Shown: positions 9,333 through 20,340 of the stretch, piece after piece
Layout: every line of letters starts with the position of its first letter
Position numbering within the stretch: the stretch's first letter is position 1
The notes under the pieces: model-generated
What the model saw: the letters and a program-made list of their open reading frames with translations, nothing else
The model's database searches: none
What the model was told of the DNA's origin: nothing
Position numbers and translations under genes: made by a program
Source: Oehlia diaphana
Taxonomy: Eukaryota; Glomeromycota; Glomeromycetes; Glomerales; Glomeraceae
Length of the DNA stretch: 29,484 bases
NCBI GenBank assembly: GCA_003833135.1
Contig: QZLH01000949.1
Coordinates: 7,390-36,873, forward strand
Direction of reading: 5' to 3'

Positions 9333-10289
9333 AATAATGTATTCATCACATATATTTTTTACGAAAAAATTATTTTTTTTTTTATTATATATTTTTCTTG
9401 TAAGAAAATCTAATTTTTTTTTTTTTGAATAAACGGATTAACGGAATACAATATGAAGAAAAGGACTTTTTTTTATTAATATTATAAACACAAATCGTAA
9501 CCCAATTTTCTTAAAAAATTATAAATTATTGTTTGATATACGAAATATGAATTTTTTTTAATTAAGCCTTTTAAGTATTATTAATTTTTTTGAATAAATG
9601 AAACAATCAATGTATTAGAATTATGAGTACAATAACAAAAGATAATATGATTATCTTTAGTTAGTATATATCCATAAAGTTGCAAAAGATTTACTTTGTA
9701 GGCTTGATTTTCTTGATTTTCAATGCATGCTTTAATTAATCTAAGGAATTTTCTATGTAACATACCGTACATATTGTAAAACAAACTATGAAAATCGTCG
9801 TAAGACGTTTCAGATATTTATATATACTATATATTATCATTCTATAAGAAATATATGAAATATGTGAAATTGTGAAATTTAAAATTTTCTGAACTCAATT
9901 TCGCAATATTTTTTTTTTTTTAATCATTATGTTGCAATTATTTTCAAATTTATTATGTTACCTATTTCATTTTATGAATAAAATTTTATCATATTTTTTT
10001 TATATTTTTTAACGAACACAATGATCTGCAAAGGAAATGATAAATAAAATTCACATTTATAAAATTACTTTTTAATAATATAGAATGTCGGTCACTTCAT
10101 TTTAAATGTTATGAGAGAGAAATATTAAATCATCACTTAAATCGTTAAATATTACTTATTAATTAGACTTCAGCCTATTTTTTTTTTTTTAATGATGAAA
10201 TGATATAAATTAAAAAATGATTTGATATTCTTTTTTTTTCCCACAATTTTCTTATCATAATTCTTGTTTCGCTTTAATAAAGTTCAAAT
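9333..10289. other. Intergenic stretch between the small gene and RPB4
   Basis: Contains the 3' flank of the 8937 gene (AATAAA at 9428) and the RPB4 upstream region, which is rich in T and A runs. A minus-strand frame at 9784-9581 (67 aa) has fairly protein-like text, MLHRKFLRLIKACIENQE, with a possible donor after AYK, but lacks partner exons and a family match, so I do not call it a gene. Confidence 0.5.
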
Positions 10290-11192
10290 ATGTCAGAAGG
10301 AATTACGAGGATTAAGAGACAATATCCACCTGAAGAAGAGGACGCAAGTCGATTAAAATTCAACGAAGGTAAAGTTTACGACTAATTTTTTTTTTTTTTA
10401 AAAAAAAAAGTTGGATACTATTAGTCTATTATAATTACACATATTTTTTTTATATAAAAAAAAAAAAAGAATTTAAAAATGGAACTGTTTCCGAATTTTC
10501 TTGTTTGAGTTTATCTGAAGTCGCTATTATGTTGGAACAAACGAAATTGAGAAATCCTGAAAATCATGGGGCGTGAGTAAATTTATTTTTTATATTTTAT
10601 ATGTTCCTAAAATTATCGCTGTTTTCACAATTACAAATTACTTAATAAAATAAAATAACCAGATTCAGAACGATTACCGGACATTTTGTCTTGTAATCAT
10701 CCTGTAATCGTCCTGTAATTATTATAATCATCCACTAATCAAATTGTTTAAAAAATTAAGGATTGTTGATAGAATGATAGATTATTGTAAGACTTACCGA
10801 ACGTTTAAAGACAAAGAAACTGTACAAGAAATTCGTAGGTAAATACTATAAATTTATTGTATTTAAATACTGTAATAATAATAACTTAAATAATCTTAAT
10901 TTCTTATTAAATAGAACTTTGAATAAGTACGAATTGCACGAATATGAAGTTTCTCAATTAATTAACTTGATTCCTGGTAGTGTCGAAGAAGCATTATCTT
11001 ATATTCCCAGGTAAAACAACATTATGCAGCAAACGCCAAGAGTCAATCAGGCAGAAATGATCAACATTCTCTGTCATATTCATCGTATTAAACGTTCTAT
11101 ATTTTATTTGCAGCTTGAGATCAAAATTTTCAAATGAAAAAATCAATGAAATTATTGAAGATGTTAACGAATTAAAGAAATATCAAGGGTAG
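10290..11192 (+). CDS. DNA-directed RNA polymerase II subunit Rpb4, five exons, 144 aa
   Basis: Rpb4 pairs with Rpb7 to form the stalk of RNA polymerase II, acting in initiation, mRNA export and decay. Exons are 10290-10368, 10470-10572, 10761-10838, 10915-11010 and 11114-11192, all joined at GT-AG sites with the frame preserved. The spliced protein starts MSEGITRIKRQYPPEEEDAS, continues with LKFNEEFKNGTVSEFSCLSL and SEVAIMLEQTKLRNPENHGA, then DRMIDYCKTYRTFKDKETVQ and RTLNKYELHEYEVSQLINL, and ends IIEDVNELKKYQG. The features LKF-EF, the tethering helix, LHEYE-QL-NL-P and EEA---IPSL are those of the Rpb4 HRDC-like domain, and 144 aa is the usual length (human about 142). AATAAA follows at 11247. 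The short exons match no other family as well. Confidence is high on identity and splicing. Confidence 0.93.
10369..10469 (+). other. RPB4 intron 1 (101 bp, phase 1)
   Basis: Donor GTAAAG at 10369 and acceptor AAAAG at 10465-10469. It contains an opposed T-run/A-run (about 10387-10410). Splicing joins LKFNE to EFKNG, matching the family. Confidence 0.85.
10573..10760 (+). other. RPB4 intron 2 (188 bp, phase 2), enlarged by a repeat
   Basis: Donor GTGAGT directly after GGGGC, acceptor TTAAG before GATTGTTG. It is the longest intron of the gene because it carries the repeat at about 10661-10740; without it the intron would be about 108 bp, like its neighbours. Confidence 0.85.
10661..10740 (+). 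repeat. Relative of the 155-bp insertion, inside RPB4 intron 2
   Basis: The text attcagaacgattaccggac aligns to attacaggacgattatcggac at about 6597-6617, and is followed by the same 11-bp tandem unit (10688-10698, 10699-10709, 10710-10720) and by taatcatccactaatca, as in the copy at 6.6 kb. A stretch of about 14 bases of the other copy is missing. It ends about 20 bases before the 3' splice site. Confidence 0.75.
10839..10914 (+). other. RPB4 intron 3 (76 bp, phase 2)
   Basis: Donor GTAAAT after ATTCGTAG and acceptor AATAG before AACTTTG. It joins QEIR to RTLNKY with the split codon AG|A. Confidence 0.85.
11011..11113 (+). other. RPB4 intron 4 (103 bp, phase 2)
   Basis: Donor GTAAAA after TTCCCAG and acceptor TTTGCAG before CTTGAGATC. 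It joins SYIP to SLRSKF with the split codon AG|C. Confidence 0.85.
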
Positions 11193-12335
11193 AAGTTTCA
11201 TTTCATAGAATTCATAATATTAATTTTAAAATTGGCTTTTGCTATAAATAAAATATTCGTTATGAAATAAAAATTATATTGTCATAATTGGACAAATTTA
11301 ACTTATTTAGGAAAGAAATGTGACACAATAGGAATTCGAATTAGTAATCAACAATCCGGAAATATATTCTCAACTGCGGAAAACAGATTTCCCATTTTTA
11401 AACATTTGAAGGGATAGGTCGGTATGGGTTGGTTACTGCTTATTAGGATTGCGTCGGATACTAATATCCTGAACTTTTCATGAGGAAGTAATTTTTTATA
11501 CTTGATATATAACAGTATTAAAGGCACGTAAGTATAAATTAAGTAGAATTAAACCAAATTTTTGAAAACCTTCTCATCCGTTAAAATAAAGAAAATCAGA
11601 AATATAGACGATGAAAATTCCAAGTTATCTTGTTTATAACATTAGAAATTGTAAAATAGGTAAAAATGTAAATAACATGTATGAAAAAATATATTATTTG
11701 TTAGCATATCTATATACAGTATATATCAATAGTAATATAGAACAAAGTATGAAGTTATGTATTTTTTTTATTTACAGATAAAGTATTATTAGATGATACC
11801 AAATTTAATAGGATAATTAGTTCCTTATTAAAACTATAATAAAAAAGAGCTCAATGCGGTGTTCATTATGTGGTGTACATAGCAACGCTACATTATTACT
11901 GTGATTCTTGATCTTTGTTTTTCCAAATGATCAATTCAATAATTAAACTTGCATAATAAGTTATATATACTCATATTAAATATTTAGAACATAAAATATA
12001 CTCTCCGAATTCGTCTTAAATTCTTATTCAATAATTCATTTCTTTCTCTTTTCCCTAAAAATCAATGACGTGTATTTTATTTTTGCGCGAACGAATATAA
12101 AAAATCTTTTAAATACACAACTTATATTATACATATTGAAATACACAAGCCGCTGTTATATATTACTTAAATTCGATTTATAATAGAGATATGTGAAAAA
12201 ATTTTTTTTTTTTTTTTTTTTTTTTTAATGAAAAGATTTATCCTCCTCTAATCCTAATTTCCTCTAATTCCAAGTTGTGTACTTTTTTATTTATCATATG
12301 TTTGTTACTTTAATAAAAATAAAAATAATTTAAAT
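11193..12335. other. Gene-free stretch downstream of RPB4
   Basis: Holds the RPB4 3' flank (AATAAA at 11247-11252 and again near 11266) and then AT-rich sequence with a T run at 12200-12226. No supported gene or RNA is visible on either strand. Confidence 0.5.
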
Positions 12336-12477
12336 ATATTTTATTATCAGTATTTTAGGGAGTGGGTAAAGAAAGGTCTTAATATATATAGTGTAACATA
12401 AGATTTTATATATTATATGGGGTGAGGGTTAAGAATTATAACAAACGGATATTACATAATAAATGTCACTGCCCTTA
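12336..12477 (-). mobile_element. MITE-like element, right terminal repeat intact, left end decayed
   Basis: The segment from ttattatcagtattttaggg (12341-12360) onward aligns to the element at 5.8 kb: tattttaggg, GTGGGTA, gtgtaacataagattttata and ggggtgaggg. It ends in atattacataataaatgtcactgccctta (about 12449-12477), the exact reverse complement of the intact left end at 5797. The left end here is degenerate. Together the two copies outline an element of about 150 bp with about 28-bp inverted termini and no coding capacity. The strand label is arbitrary. Confidence 0.72.
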
Positions 12478-12496
12478 TTAATTTTACAAAATTACG

Positions 12497-12579
12497 CAAA
12501 GCCCAAAGACAAAGCCACTACAAAAGCCACTACCAAAGCCATTAACAAATACAAATACAAAAACATTACAAAGCCACAT
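12497..12579 (+). repeat. Degenerate 12-13-bp tandem repeat (aaagccactac type)
   Basis: Units aaagccactac, aaagccactacc, aaagccattaac, aaatacaaatac and aaacattacaaagcc follow each other directly beside the MITE-like element. One frame reads KPKDKATTKATTKAINKYKY, but this follows from the repeat, and I see no gene around it. Confidence 0.6.
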
Positions 12580-14282
12580 ATTATTTCATCTTGACCTCAT
12601 TTAAAAAAGTATTTAAACAACCATAAAATTTTCTTCTGATAAAACTTTTCCCTTCTCCCCCTTTTTAGATTAGATTTTTTTTTTCTTTAATAAAAATTAT
12701 TCCACAAATAATATGTAATTCCAATTAAAGAAAGTATACTAAGTATACTTTAATCATATTTTATATAACATATTACCATATATTGCTGACCACAGTACCT
12801 CCATATATAGTACCCCCTCTTTTGTCTGAAAAAATCTCCAATTTCTTTTGATTTTACTATTTGAACAATCTAAAGTCTTAAATACTATTAAAATACTATA
12901 TAAATTTACACAATATATTAAAAATGAATACTTTTTAAATATAAATTCCTTCATATGCTATTTCATACATATTGCATATTGTAATTATAAAAAGGGAATT
13001 CTTTAACTCATTATTATTAAATTATCATTTGGTTTACATTTAGAAACATTCTTTATTTAGCAAGGAATTTTCTTAACAACACTTGACAATTACTTCTATA
13101 CATATACCCTTTTACATATTTGTAATAATACACATGTAATATAAGCATTACAGTATCGTGCAAATATTTATTATATTACCTTAAAAGCCAAATTAATGAA
13201 TGGTTGAAGTGGCTATTCAATAAGATTGAAATAAACACTATAAATTTCACAGAAACATTAAAATATTTTACAGACATTAACAAAGTATTTTAATTTGTAT
13301 ATAAAATTTATTTTTAAAAAAAATCATATATACTGATTATAACTAGTGTTAAAAATCTATTAAGAGAAGTGTCAAATTGAAAACAACTTGGGCACAAAAA
13401 ATTGACATACTCTTCTGAATTGATGATGTAAAATATTTTAGCTCAGAAATGTTATGTTGATAAAGATTCATAAAATTTGATGTCAATCTCACTAAAACAC
13501 AATTTTTCAAGAAAAGAAAAACTAAATGAAATTATAAACTAAAAGTCTAAAATAAATAATAAATAATATTTTGGATTTGAAAACAGTTCTTGTTCTCTTT
13601 TATTAATCATATTTGGAATACTACATCTTCTTGATAATATACATGATTTTAACTCTAAAGAACAAATCAAACCATTTAATTATCAATAGATAGTTTTTTG
13701 CATCAGCATTTGTCTTAAAAGCTAATACACTATCCTCCTATACATTAGCAAAAGTTCAGGAAGAATATTGCATATCTTATTAGACACTTCTGAAATATTA
13801 TTGATCACTCTATTTGCTATCCACAACCTAGAGTAATTATAGTGCTATCAGTAACACTTGTCTAAATTAATTGAATTGTTGGTAAAAAATGTGCACAAAC
13901 TAGCATAAATTCATAGGCTTTAATGTAATAATTTACAGAATTTTTAAATTAGGATTTGATAAACTGAGTATTTGAGTTATTAAGAAAAAGAAAAAAGCAA
14001 AAAAAGTAAATACTGAATAATTGGTATATACTTTATTATATACCTCTATATAACAAAAGTATATACTGTATATATCTGATTTAATGACACCATTTCTTTT
14101 GTGGAGAAAATCTTTTCACCAAGATTCAAGCCATGACTAGAGACTTCATTTAAGACTTTAATTAAATTTCACTCATATTTGAGTTCAGAACATTTGGTTC
14201 ATTGTAAGTTACAAAATACTCTTACAAGTTTGTCTGAATAAATATGTTATTAGATACCATCACTCTTACAGTCTTACTGTGA
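12580..14282. other. Gene-free AT-rich stretch before the transposon relics
   Basis: About 1.7 kb with only short AT-driven frames (for example a 66-aa one at 12954-12754 on the minus strand that I reject). It has fewer homopolymer runs than the left third of the window, as in the relic region that follows. Confidence 0.5.
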
Positions 14283-15150
14283 CTTCACCCTAAAATATGT
14301 GGAACAGGAACATTGGCTCTATTGAAGAAAACGCTCAAACAACTTCAAAAAACAGTTTCGAAGGTAACATTAAAAGTTGATTCAGAATCAAATGAATTTA
14401 CACCTCCAAATAATTTTAAAACAGTTTCAGTTTCATCTAAAGTTGTGGATAATAATATTAGGAAAGAGATAAAGTGGATTCAAGACATTCATGATCATAA
14501 AGAAAATCTTGCCGAAATAATTGCTTTTACATTGGGTAAGGGTACCCCTTATCCCATAATTTATACAAATTACGGGGACTAGACTTTTGGAAGAAATTGT
14601 ACCATGATAATATGAACAAAGCAAAGTTCAAAAAGGAGTTTAAGGAAGTTAGTGCAAGAGATAGTACTAAACCTTATACCAGATATATACGCTGGTCCCA
14701 AGTATTTGCAAAACTACCTCAGGGAAGTTATCTATCCTGTGATATCCCAGGAACATTTATAAATTGGAACATATACAAACCGATTCTCAAGTTTATCATA
14801 GAAATGGTTCAATTTATTGATTATACTTGAATTATAGGATGACATTGCATCCTTACATTCATGTATACTTTACTATGAATAAATATTTTTATCAGGCTCT
14901 ATTCAGAAATTTTAGATTAAATAGAAATTGCCACCATTTATGCAGTTGGAAATCAAGAACAAAGGATATTAGCTAAAGTGCAACTAGCCAACAGCAATAG
15001 CTATAACATATGGTGGTTTTAAATTATTTTTAATATTTATAATGAGATAACATATGATCAACTTATAGCAATTGATGGAATTTCTACTAAATAAATCAAT
15101 ACTAAAAGGAAATTTTCAAATTTAAATAAAACTATTATACCAAAAGAATA
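14283..15150 (+). pseudogene. Broken transposon-like ORF, unrecognised family
   Basis: A plus-strand frame open from 14283 without ATG reads CGTGTLALLKKTLKQLQKTV, later DIHDHKENLAEIIAFTLGKG and YPIIYTNYGD, then stops at 14580. A frameshift continues the same protein as FWKKLYHDNMNKAKFKKEF and KPYTRYIRWSQVFAKLPQGS and then PGTFINWNIYKPILKFII, to 14830. Further plus-strand pieces follow: ATIYAVGNQEQRILAKVQLA (about 14935) and ITYDQLIAIDGISTK with KRKFSNLNKTIIPKE (15045-15150). The protein-like text interrupted by one frameshift and several stops indicates a dead copy of a once-coding element. I do not recognise the domain, and it could also be a decayed host gene. Confidence 0.65.
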
Positions 15151-16734
15151 GTTGTTATATTTTATTTTAATATGCATAAGATCTGAAATCAACAGAAGTT
15201 TACAAAGAAACTGTCAGTCTGATAATTAGATCAATAATCTCATTAATTAATAATACACTTATTATAATATTAATACCACTAATTTACAAATGCCTCAATG
15301 CAAGTGATATATTTCTACTTATAAAACTTGTTGGGAGGCATATTTTTACTTATGAAACTTCTTATATAATAGCAATCTATTATTTCTATATTTTCTATAT
15401 CAAAATTATAAAATTTTTATTTAGTTTACAAATATTTATTGTTTAAATTAATTTTAAAAAAAAATACCATGGCTAATATAAAACTTTTAGTAGAAATAAC
15501 TTACATAATAGAGCGTTAATGATAAAATAAAGAACAGTTTAAGGGGATGCATTTGAAAACCCTTATGAATATACTGTTCATAAATATCACCATATAAGGA
15601 ATTATCAACATTTAACAACATGAACTTCATTAAAGAATATACACAATTCAACAATCTTTATAAAGCATTGATAAATGCTTTGATAGAGATAAATGTTCCT
15701 GAATTGTTATTGGAGGATCTTATTGCTAGATAATATTCCTGAATTGTCCTGGAAGGACCCTATTGCTAGTAAAAAATAGTTCTTAATTTATTTAAATACA
15801 TTTATAGATTATTAATGGCATTATTACACCTAAGTAATAACTTAGTGTCTTTTATCATTTCTTTTGAAAAATTGATTGAAGAAATTATTTCATACAAAAG
15901 GAACTAAAATATGCTATAGATGTAAATAATACTAAAGAAATACATTGAGAGTATTCTATAATGATCAATTATGAAAGTTTTAAGAAGTATATTTCAAATT
16001 TTAAATATATTTGGATGAAATATTTTGGAAAGAATTATACATGCTTTGAAGATAAATCATATTTATATACAGATATAAGTATTAAATATTATATGTATAA
16101 TATAATCATCTTCTTTATAAGATTTCTAAAATTATAGAATTAATGGCATCTTTGTTACTGATGAAAACAATACAAATACAAATAGTTATCAAAGATTTCT
16201 TTATTAATTACAGTAATAATTGGGTTATTACTTAAATTTCTTTAATACAGGAAAGAAGTTGATAATTTTAATTAATTATTTTAATAATATAATTAAGAAT
16301 GGCTTTAAATAATGCTAATACACTTTGCAATATTGAAGAAGCAATTATTAAAAATCATAAATAATTAATTATTCATAAATTGCCATCATGAGAGATATTA
16401 ATAAGATTTTTTGGTCCATATCCCTCTATGGCTCTAAAAATTATTCTCTTCTTTAAAAAAGCATATCATAGTTTTTTTTTCAAAAAAAAATTTTTTACTT
16501 TTTTTATTTCTTTCATTACATACGAAAATATTATTCAAAATCTTAAAATTAAATAACCTTACTTTTATATTTATTACATACAAAAATATTCTTTAAATAT
16601 TAAAACTATATAACCTTACTTTTAATTAATAATATTAAACTTACCAGTTTATATTATACTAAAGAATAAACAGAAATATTAAATAATAGTCAATTGTAAA
16701 ATAGTGCTCAACTGACTACATAATTAATTTTTTT
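15151..16734. other. Relic-region spacer with a 40-bp-period duplication
   Basis: No supported gene. It contains the ttcctgaattgt duplication at 15696-15769 (separate entry) and AT-rich unique text. It could be further decayed element sequence, but no readable frame remains. Confidence 0.5.
15696..15769 (+). repeat. Two tandem copies of a 34-bp unit, 40-bp period
   Basis: Unit 1 at 15696-15729 and unit 2 at 15736-15769 both start ttcctgaattgt and end tattgctag, and differ in the middle (ttattggaggatct versus cctggaaggaccc). It is probably a small replication-slippage duplication. Confidence 0.7.
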
Positions 16735-17046
16735 ACATCTCTTCTTGATTTACTTAACCAACTGTTCAAACTTATTTGTCAACAAAAAATCAAAATATGG
16801 AGTTGTATAACTGGATTATAAATGAAATATGCAATAACAGTACTGTGCACTCATGCTTCTTTTAAACTTTTAAACTAGAAGTATTCATACTTATCACTAA
16901 TTAAAATCCAGTTTTTATTAATGATCTTTTTAAGCTTTTAAAATAAAATGGTTTGTTTAATAAGCTTTAATTATACTGATTTTCTTAGACTTCCAAATAA
17001 GATATAAGAATATTATCAAAAGATTTTGGATATAAATACTTTTCAG
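16735..17046 (+). repeat. First copy of a 310-bp direct duplication
   Basis: Starts acatctcttcttgatttac and ends near ataaatacttttcag. The second copy is at 17156-17475, giving a period of about 421 bp. Copies share long runs such as ccaactgttcaaacttattt and tatggagttgtata, with scattered point changes and small indels, so the duplication is moderately old. Confidence 0.88.
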
Positions 17047-17155
17047 CACTATGCCATCTCTTTTTATGAGAAGTGATGTTGAGGCACTTAGAGTTAGTTT
17101 CCAATCAGTTACTTGCAATTGCCAAATCATTTTTTCAGTTGATACTAATTACTAA

Positions 17156-17475
17156 ACATCTCTTCTTGATCTACTTAACCAACTGTTCAAACTTATTTTT
17201 CAACAATAAATCAAAATATGGAGTTGTATAGCTGGATTATAATGAAATATTCAATAACAGTACTACTGTGCATTCACGCTTCTTTTAAACTAGAAGTATT
17301 TATACTTATCACTAATTAGAATTCAGTTTTTATTAATAATCCTTTTAAACTTTTTAAAATAGAATGGTTGTTTAATAAGCTTTATTTAAACAATTTAATT
17401 ATACTGATTTTCTCTGACTTCCAAATAAGTTATAAGAATATTATCAAAAGATTTTGGATATAAGTACTTTTCAAC
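17156..17475 (+). repeat. Second copy of the 310-bp direct duplication
   Basis: Partner of 16735-17046, with the same order of blocks through to gattttggatataagtactt. About 110 bases of non-duplicated sequence separate the copies. It carries an 11-base extra segment tttaaacaatt near 17388. No TG...CA ends or primer-binding-like site is evident, so local duplication is more likely than LTRs. Confidence 0.88.
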
Positions 17476-18125
17476 TTCCTACACATTCACCTCCTATATG
17501 TTATTCTCTTACATGTACTTCTCTTTTCCTACAGCCGAATCTGTAGAAAGAAGGACCCAATATATGAATATAATAGTAATATTAAAGGATAATTTATAGT
17601 AAACATCTTCATCTACTCTGCATAACAACAGTAGTAAAGATCAGCAGCCTTTGCTTTTTGTTGAACAAACATTTCAACAAATTTTCAATTATAGACAGCA
17701 ACTTCATCCTTATAAAATATGGATCATGCATTTCTTTAAGGAAAATAATTCATAAATACCAACTATCAGTGGCAAACTAGTAACCAATCATACATTGACC
17801 TATAAAATAAGTGATATTGCCCCCTGTACAATAATATTATTATCACTTGGAAACTAGTAATATGACCATTAAAAAAATTTACTATGGAAACATTTTTCAA
17901 GATTGTAATATCACATTTAATATAAATAAGATTTAGAATATAATATGTTAATCTTTACCTATTTACTAAGATTAATGGTTAATTACAAATTACAACATAA
18001 TTAATATAATTTCATAACTTTTTATAATATTGAAAAACATGAATATCAGCCATCTATACTGAAATATAATAAATTAGAATTATATATATATACAGTAATA
18101 TTACATTATCTTTTAATTTATAGTA
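17476..18125. other. Relic-region spacer, no supported feature
   Basis: Unique AT-rich sequence between the 310-bp duplication and the transposase relic. I could not read a protein or RNA in it. Confidence 0.45.
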
Positions 18126-19000
18126 TTCATACTGCTAATAATTTCCAAACATCAAAAATAAAAGAAATTTTTTTTACTGAAATTGATGGACTAGGCATAT
18201 CTTTCTCTCAAAATGCCTGTTTTTTAAATAAATTATTTCTTGATGGGTCAGTATTATACGTTGATGCAAATGTCCCCACTGATAGAAGTTACTCAAGCTG
18301 TTCAACTTATAATTAGAAATGAAAAAAGAATTAAACTAGCACATTCACTATATGAAGAAATAATCAACAAACAAATAGAACATAATATTAGACAAAGAGA
18401 AATAGATTAGAATGAAAATATAGGAAGAATGTTAAATAAAATTTTAGATAAAAATAAAGGAAGAATTGACATGACAACAATATTTATAAAAGAAAGAAAT
18501 AAATCTTTGTATATTAACCTTTCAAGATGCAGTCATGATCTTTCATTACAAAAAAAGTGTCCTTCTTATCATAGTGATAATTTTGGAACAATTTTATTGA
18601 ACATTTTAGAGTATATACAAGAAATAATTTACTTCTATATACCAGTTCCAGTATTGCAAGCAATTATAATACTGATCACTAAAAATATGTTAATGATTTT
18701 ATTTGTAGTCTTAAATCATTGTCTGATATTATGCATATATTTCTTCAATATAATTATTCAGAATATTACACTAAATTAAGTAATCATAAAACATACAGCA
18801 CAACTTCTAGCAAAGAAATTGAAAAAATGCTTACAGGAATAAGGATCTAACAAGTTTATAGCTATTGTTACAAACAATGCATCTAATTGTACATTTATAT
18901 TTAATAATTGTTATATAACACATTGTGTAAATTTGATTACAAAAGATATAATTCAAATTGATGTCCATTTGGTCTTAAATCCTTTGATACTTTTTTTATG
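18126..19000 (+). pseudogene. Decayed transposon ORFs: LINE-like linker and hAT/DUF659-like segment
   Basis: Plus-strand pieces in changing frames. IHTANNFQTSKIKEIFFTEI and GLGISFSQNACFLNKLF lie at 18128-18240. PLIEVTQAVQLIIRNEKRIK, then NENIGRMLNKILDKNKGRID and MTTIFIKERNKSLYI lie at 18275-18515; the GRML...LD..KG-I style resembles the linker before LINE reverse transcriptases of these fungi. AKEIEKMLTGI (about 18810), then FIAIVTNNASNCTFIF and ITHCVNLITKDIIQ (18855-18960), resemble the catalytic region of hAT-type DUF659 transposases (D-N-A-S-N-C and AHC-NL pattern, with the catalytic Asp read here as N). Multiple stops and frameshifts rule out function. The two resemblances may mean nested elements. 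Confidence 0.6.
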
Positions 19001-20340
19001 ATTGCCATTAATTTTAATACTATTATTAACTTTTATTGAAATGAACATGATTGATCCCAAAGTTTCTGTTATCTAGTTGCTTTTAAAGATTATGAAGGAA
19101 GAGAATTATGATTTCCTCACTGAATGTAATTTCTTTTCTCTAAAAGTGCATACTGATGAAAAAGATAACGAAAATAATTACTTATACTGTATTACAAAAG
19201 AAATTAGATATAGCATCATATATTTTATTCATACTACTATTTTTTACCATAATAATTATAAAGCTGAAATAGAGTGTGATAAATGGGCAAATTACTTTTA
19301 ATAGAATTAGTAAGCAAATTTTTTTTATAATGCAAAAGACAAAAATTCTAGAATCAAATTATTTAAACCTAATTTAAATTAGATTGATATTTCTTTTACA
19401 TTAACTAATCAAAAATGATAATATTAATAATAATCTATAATTATTTTATTTAATACTTTTTATTCAAAAAAATTTGGAAAAACTAAGTGTTTAGCAATTC
19501 AAAAAATTAGAAAGTGGAAACAGATTTTTCAGTAGTATTTCTCATTCAATTATTGATCTAACTATTCCTGGAATTAATATTAATAATTTGTATTTATTTT
19601 GAATAATCTTAATGAATTGAACAAACTTGATTTATTAAATTTAGCATATGCTAGAAAAGAACTAAAAGCTGTAGATTTTTTGAATTTAAGGATTAAATTC
19701 AAAAAACAATTGATTACATTTTATATCAAATAATTTGTTTTGTAAAGATTATATAAATTTTTACTTTCTTTAATTTGACTCCTATTTCTTGAAAAAATTT
19801 AGTTAACTGATTTTTTAATTGGTCTGCCCAATTGTCATATATAATCAAAATTCATTACTCAAATTAAGGTTAAAGAGAGTTTAATATATTGGCTGTATAT
19901 AATTGTTTCAATATTAAATTTAGATTCTGAATATTTCCACTTATAATCTATAAAAAATTAAAGAAAAAACTATTACAAATCAGACAAATGTTAAAATTAT
20001 CAAAGATAGTTTACATAGAATCAAATCAGTTGATTTATATTTACTCTTAAAGTGGTAAAGCCTATTAAATCTTTCAAACAATAACTGGTATATTGTCAAT
20101 ATATTCCCAAATTTAGATGTAAATTTTTTTAAATTATTATTAATTAGCATCACTGCATATAAAAGTTGGCTTAAGATTGTAAAATAGGAGAAATGATTTC
20201 AAAAGAACAAGGATATAAAATCTATTAAGAAAAAAAGGAAAGAATTTGTTAAGAAAAAATTTCTTGAATAAGTATCTATGCTGACTCTTTAAAATATTAT
20301 TATCATGATAAGGAATATTCTCCAAGATATGAAGATTCTA
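19001..20340 (+). other. Further decayed plus-strand relic sequence
   Basis: Short protein-like pieces such as TECNFFSLKVHTDEKDNEN (from about 19120, in a 74-codon frame without ATG) and NLAYARKELKAVDFLNLRIK (near 19640) are separated by many stops. They are probably remains of the same elements as the neighbours, but no domain is identifiable. Confidence 0.4.

Noticed and set aside
9581..9784. Minus-strand 67-codon frame MFYNMYGMLHRKFLRLIK and on
   Set aside because: Slightly protein-like, with a possible donor after AYK, but no partner exons or family match; the far side runs into the 3' flank of another gene.
12754..12954. Minus-strand 66-codon frame
   Set aside because: AT-driven, hydrophobic and unsupported by any neighbour.
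14433..14624. Minus-strand frame
   Set aside because: Antisense shadow of the broken ORF at 14283-14830.
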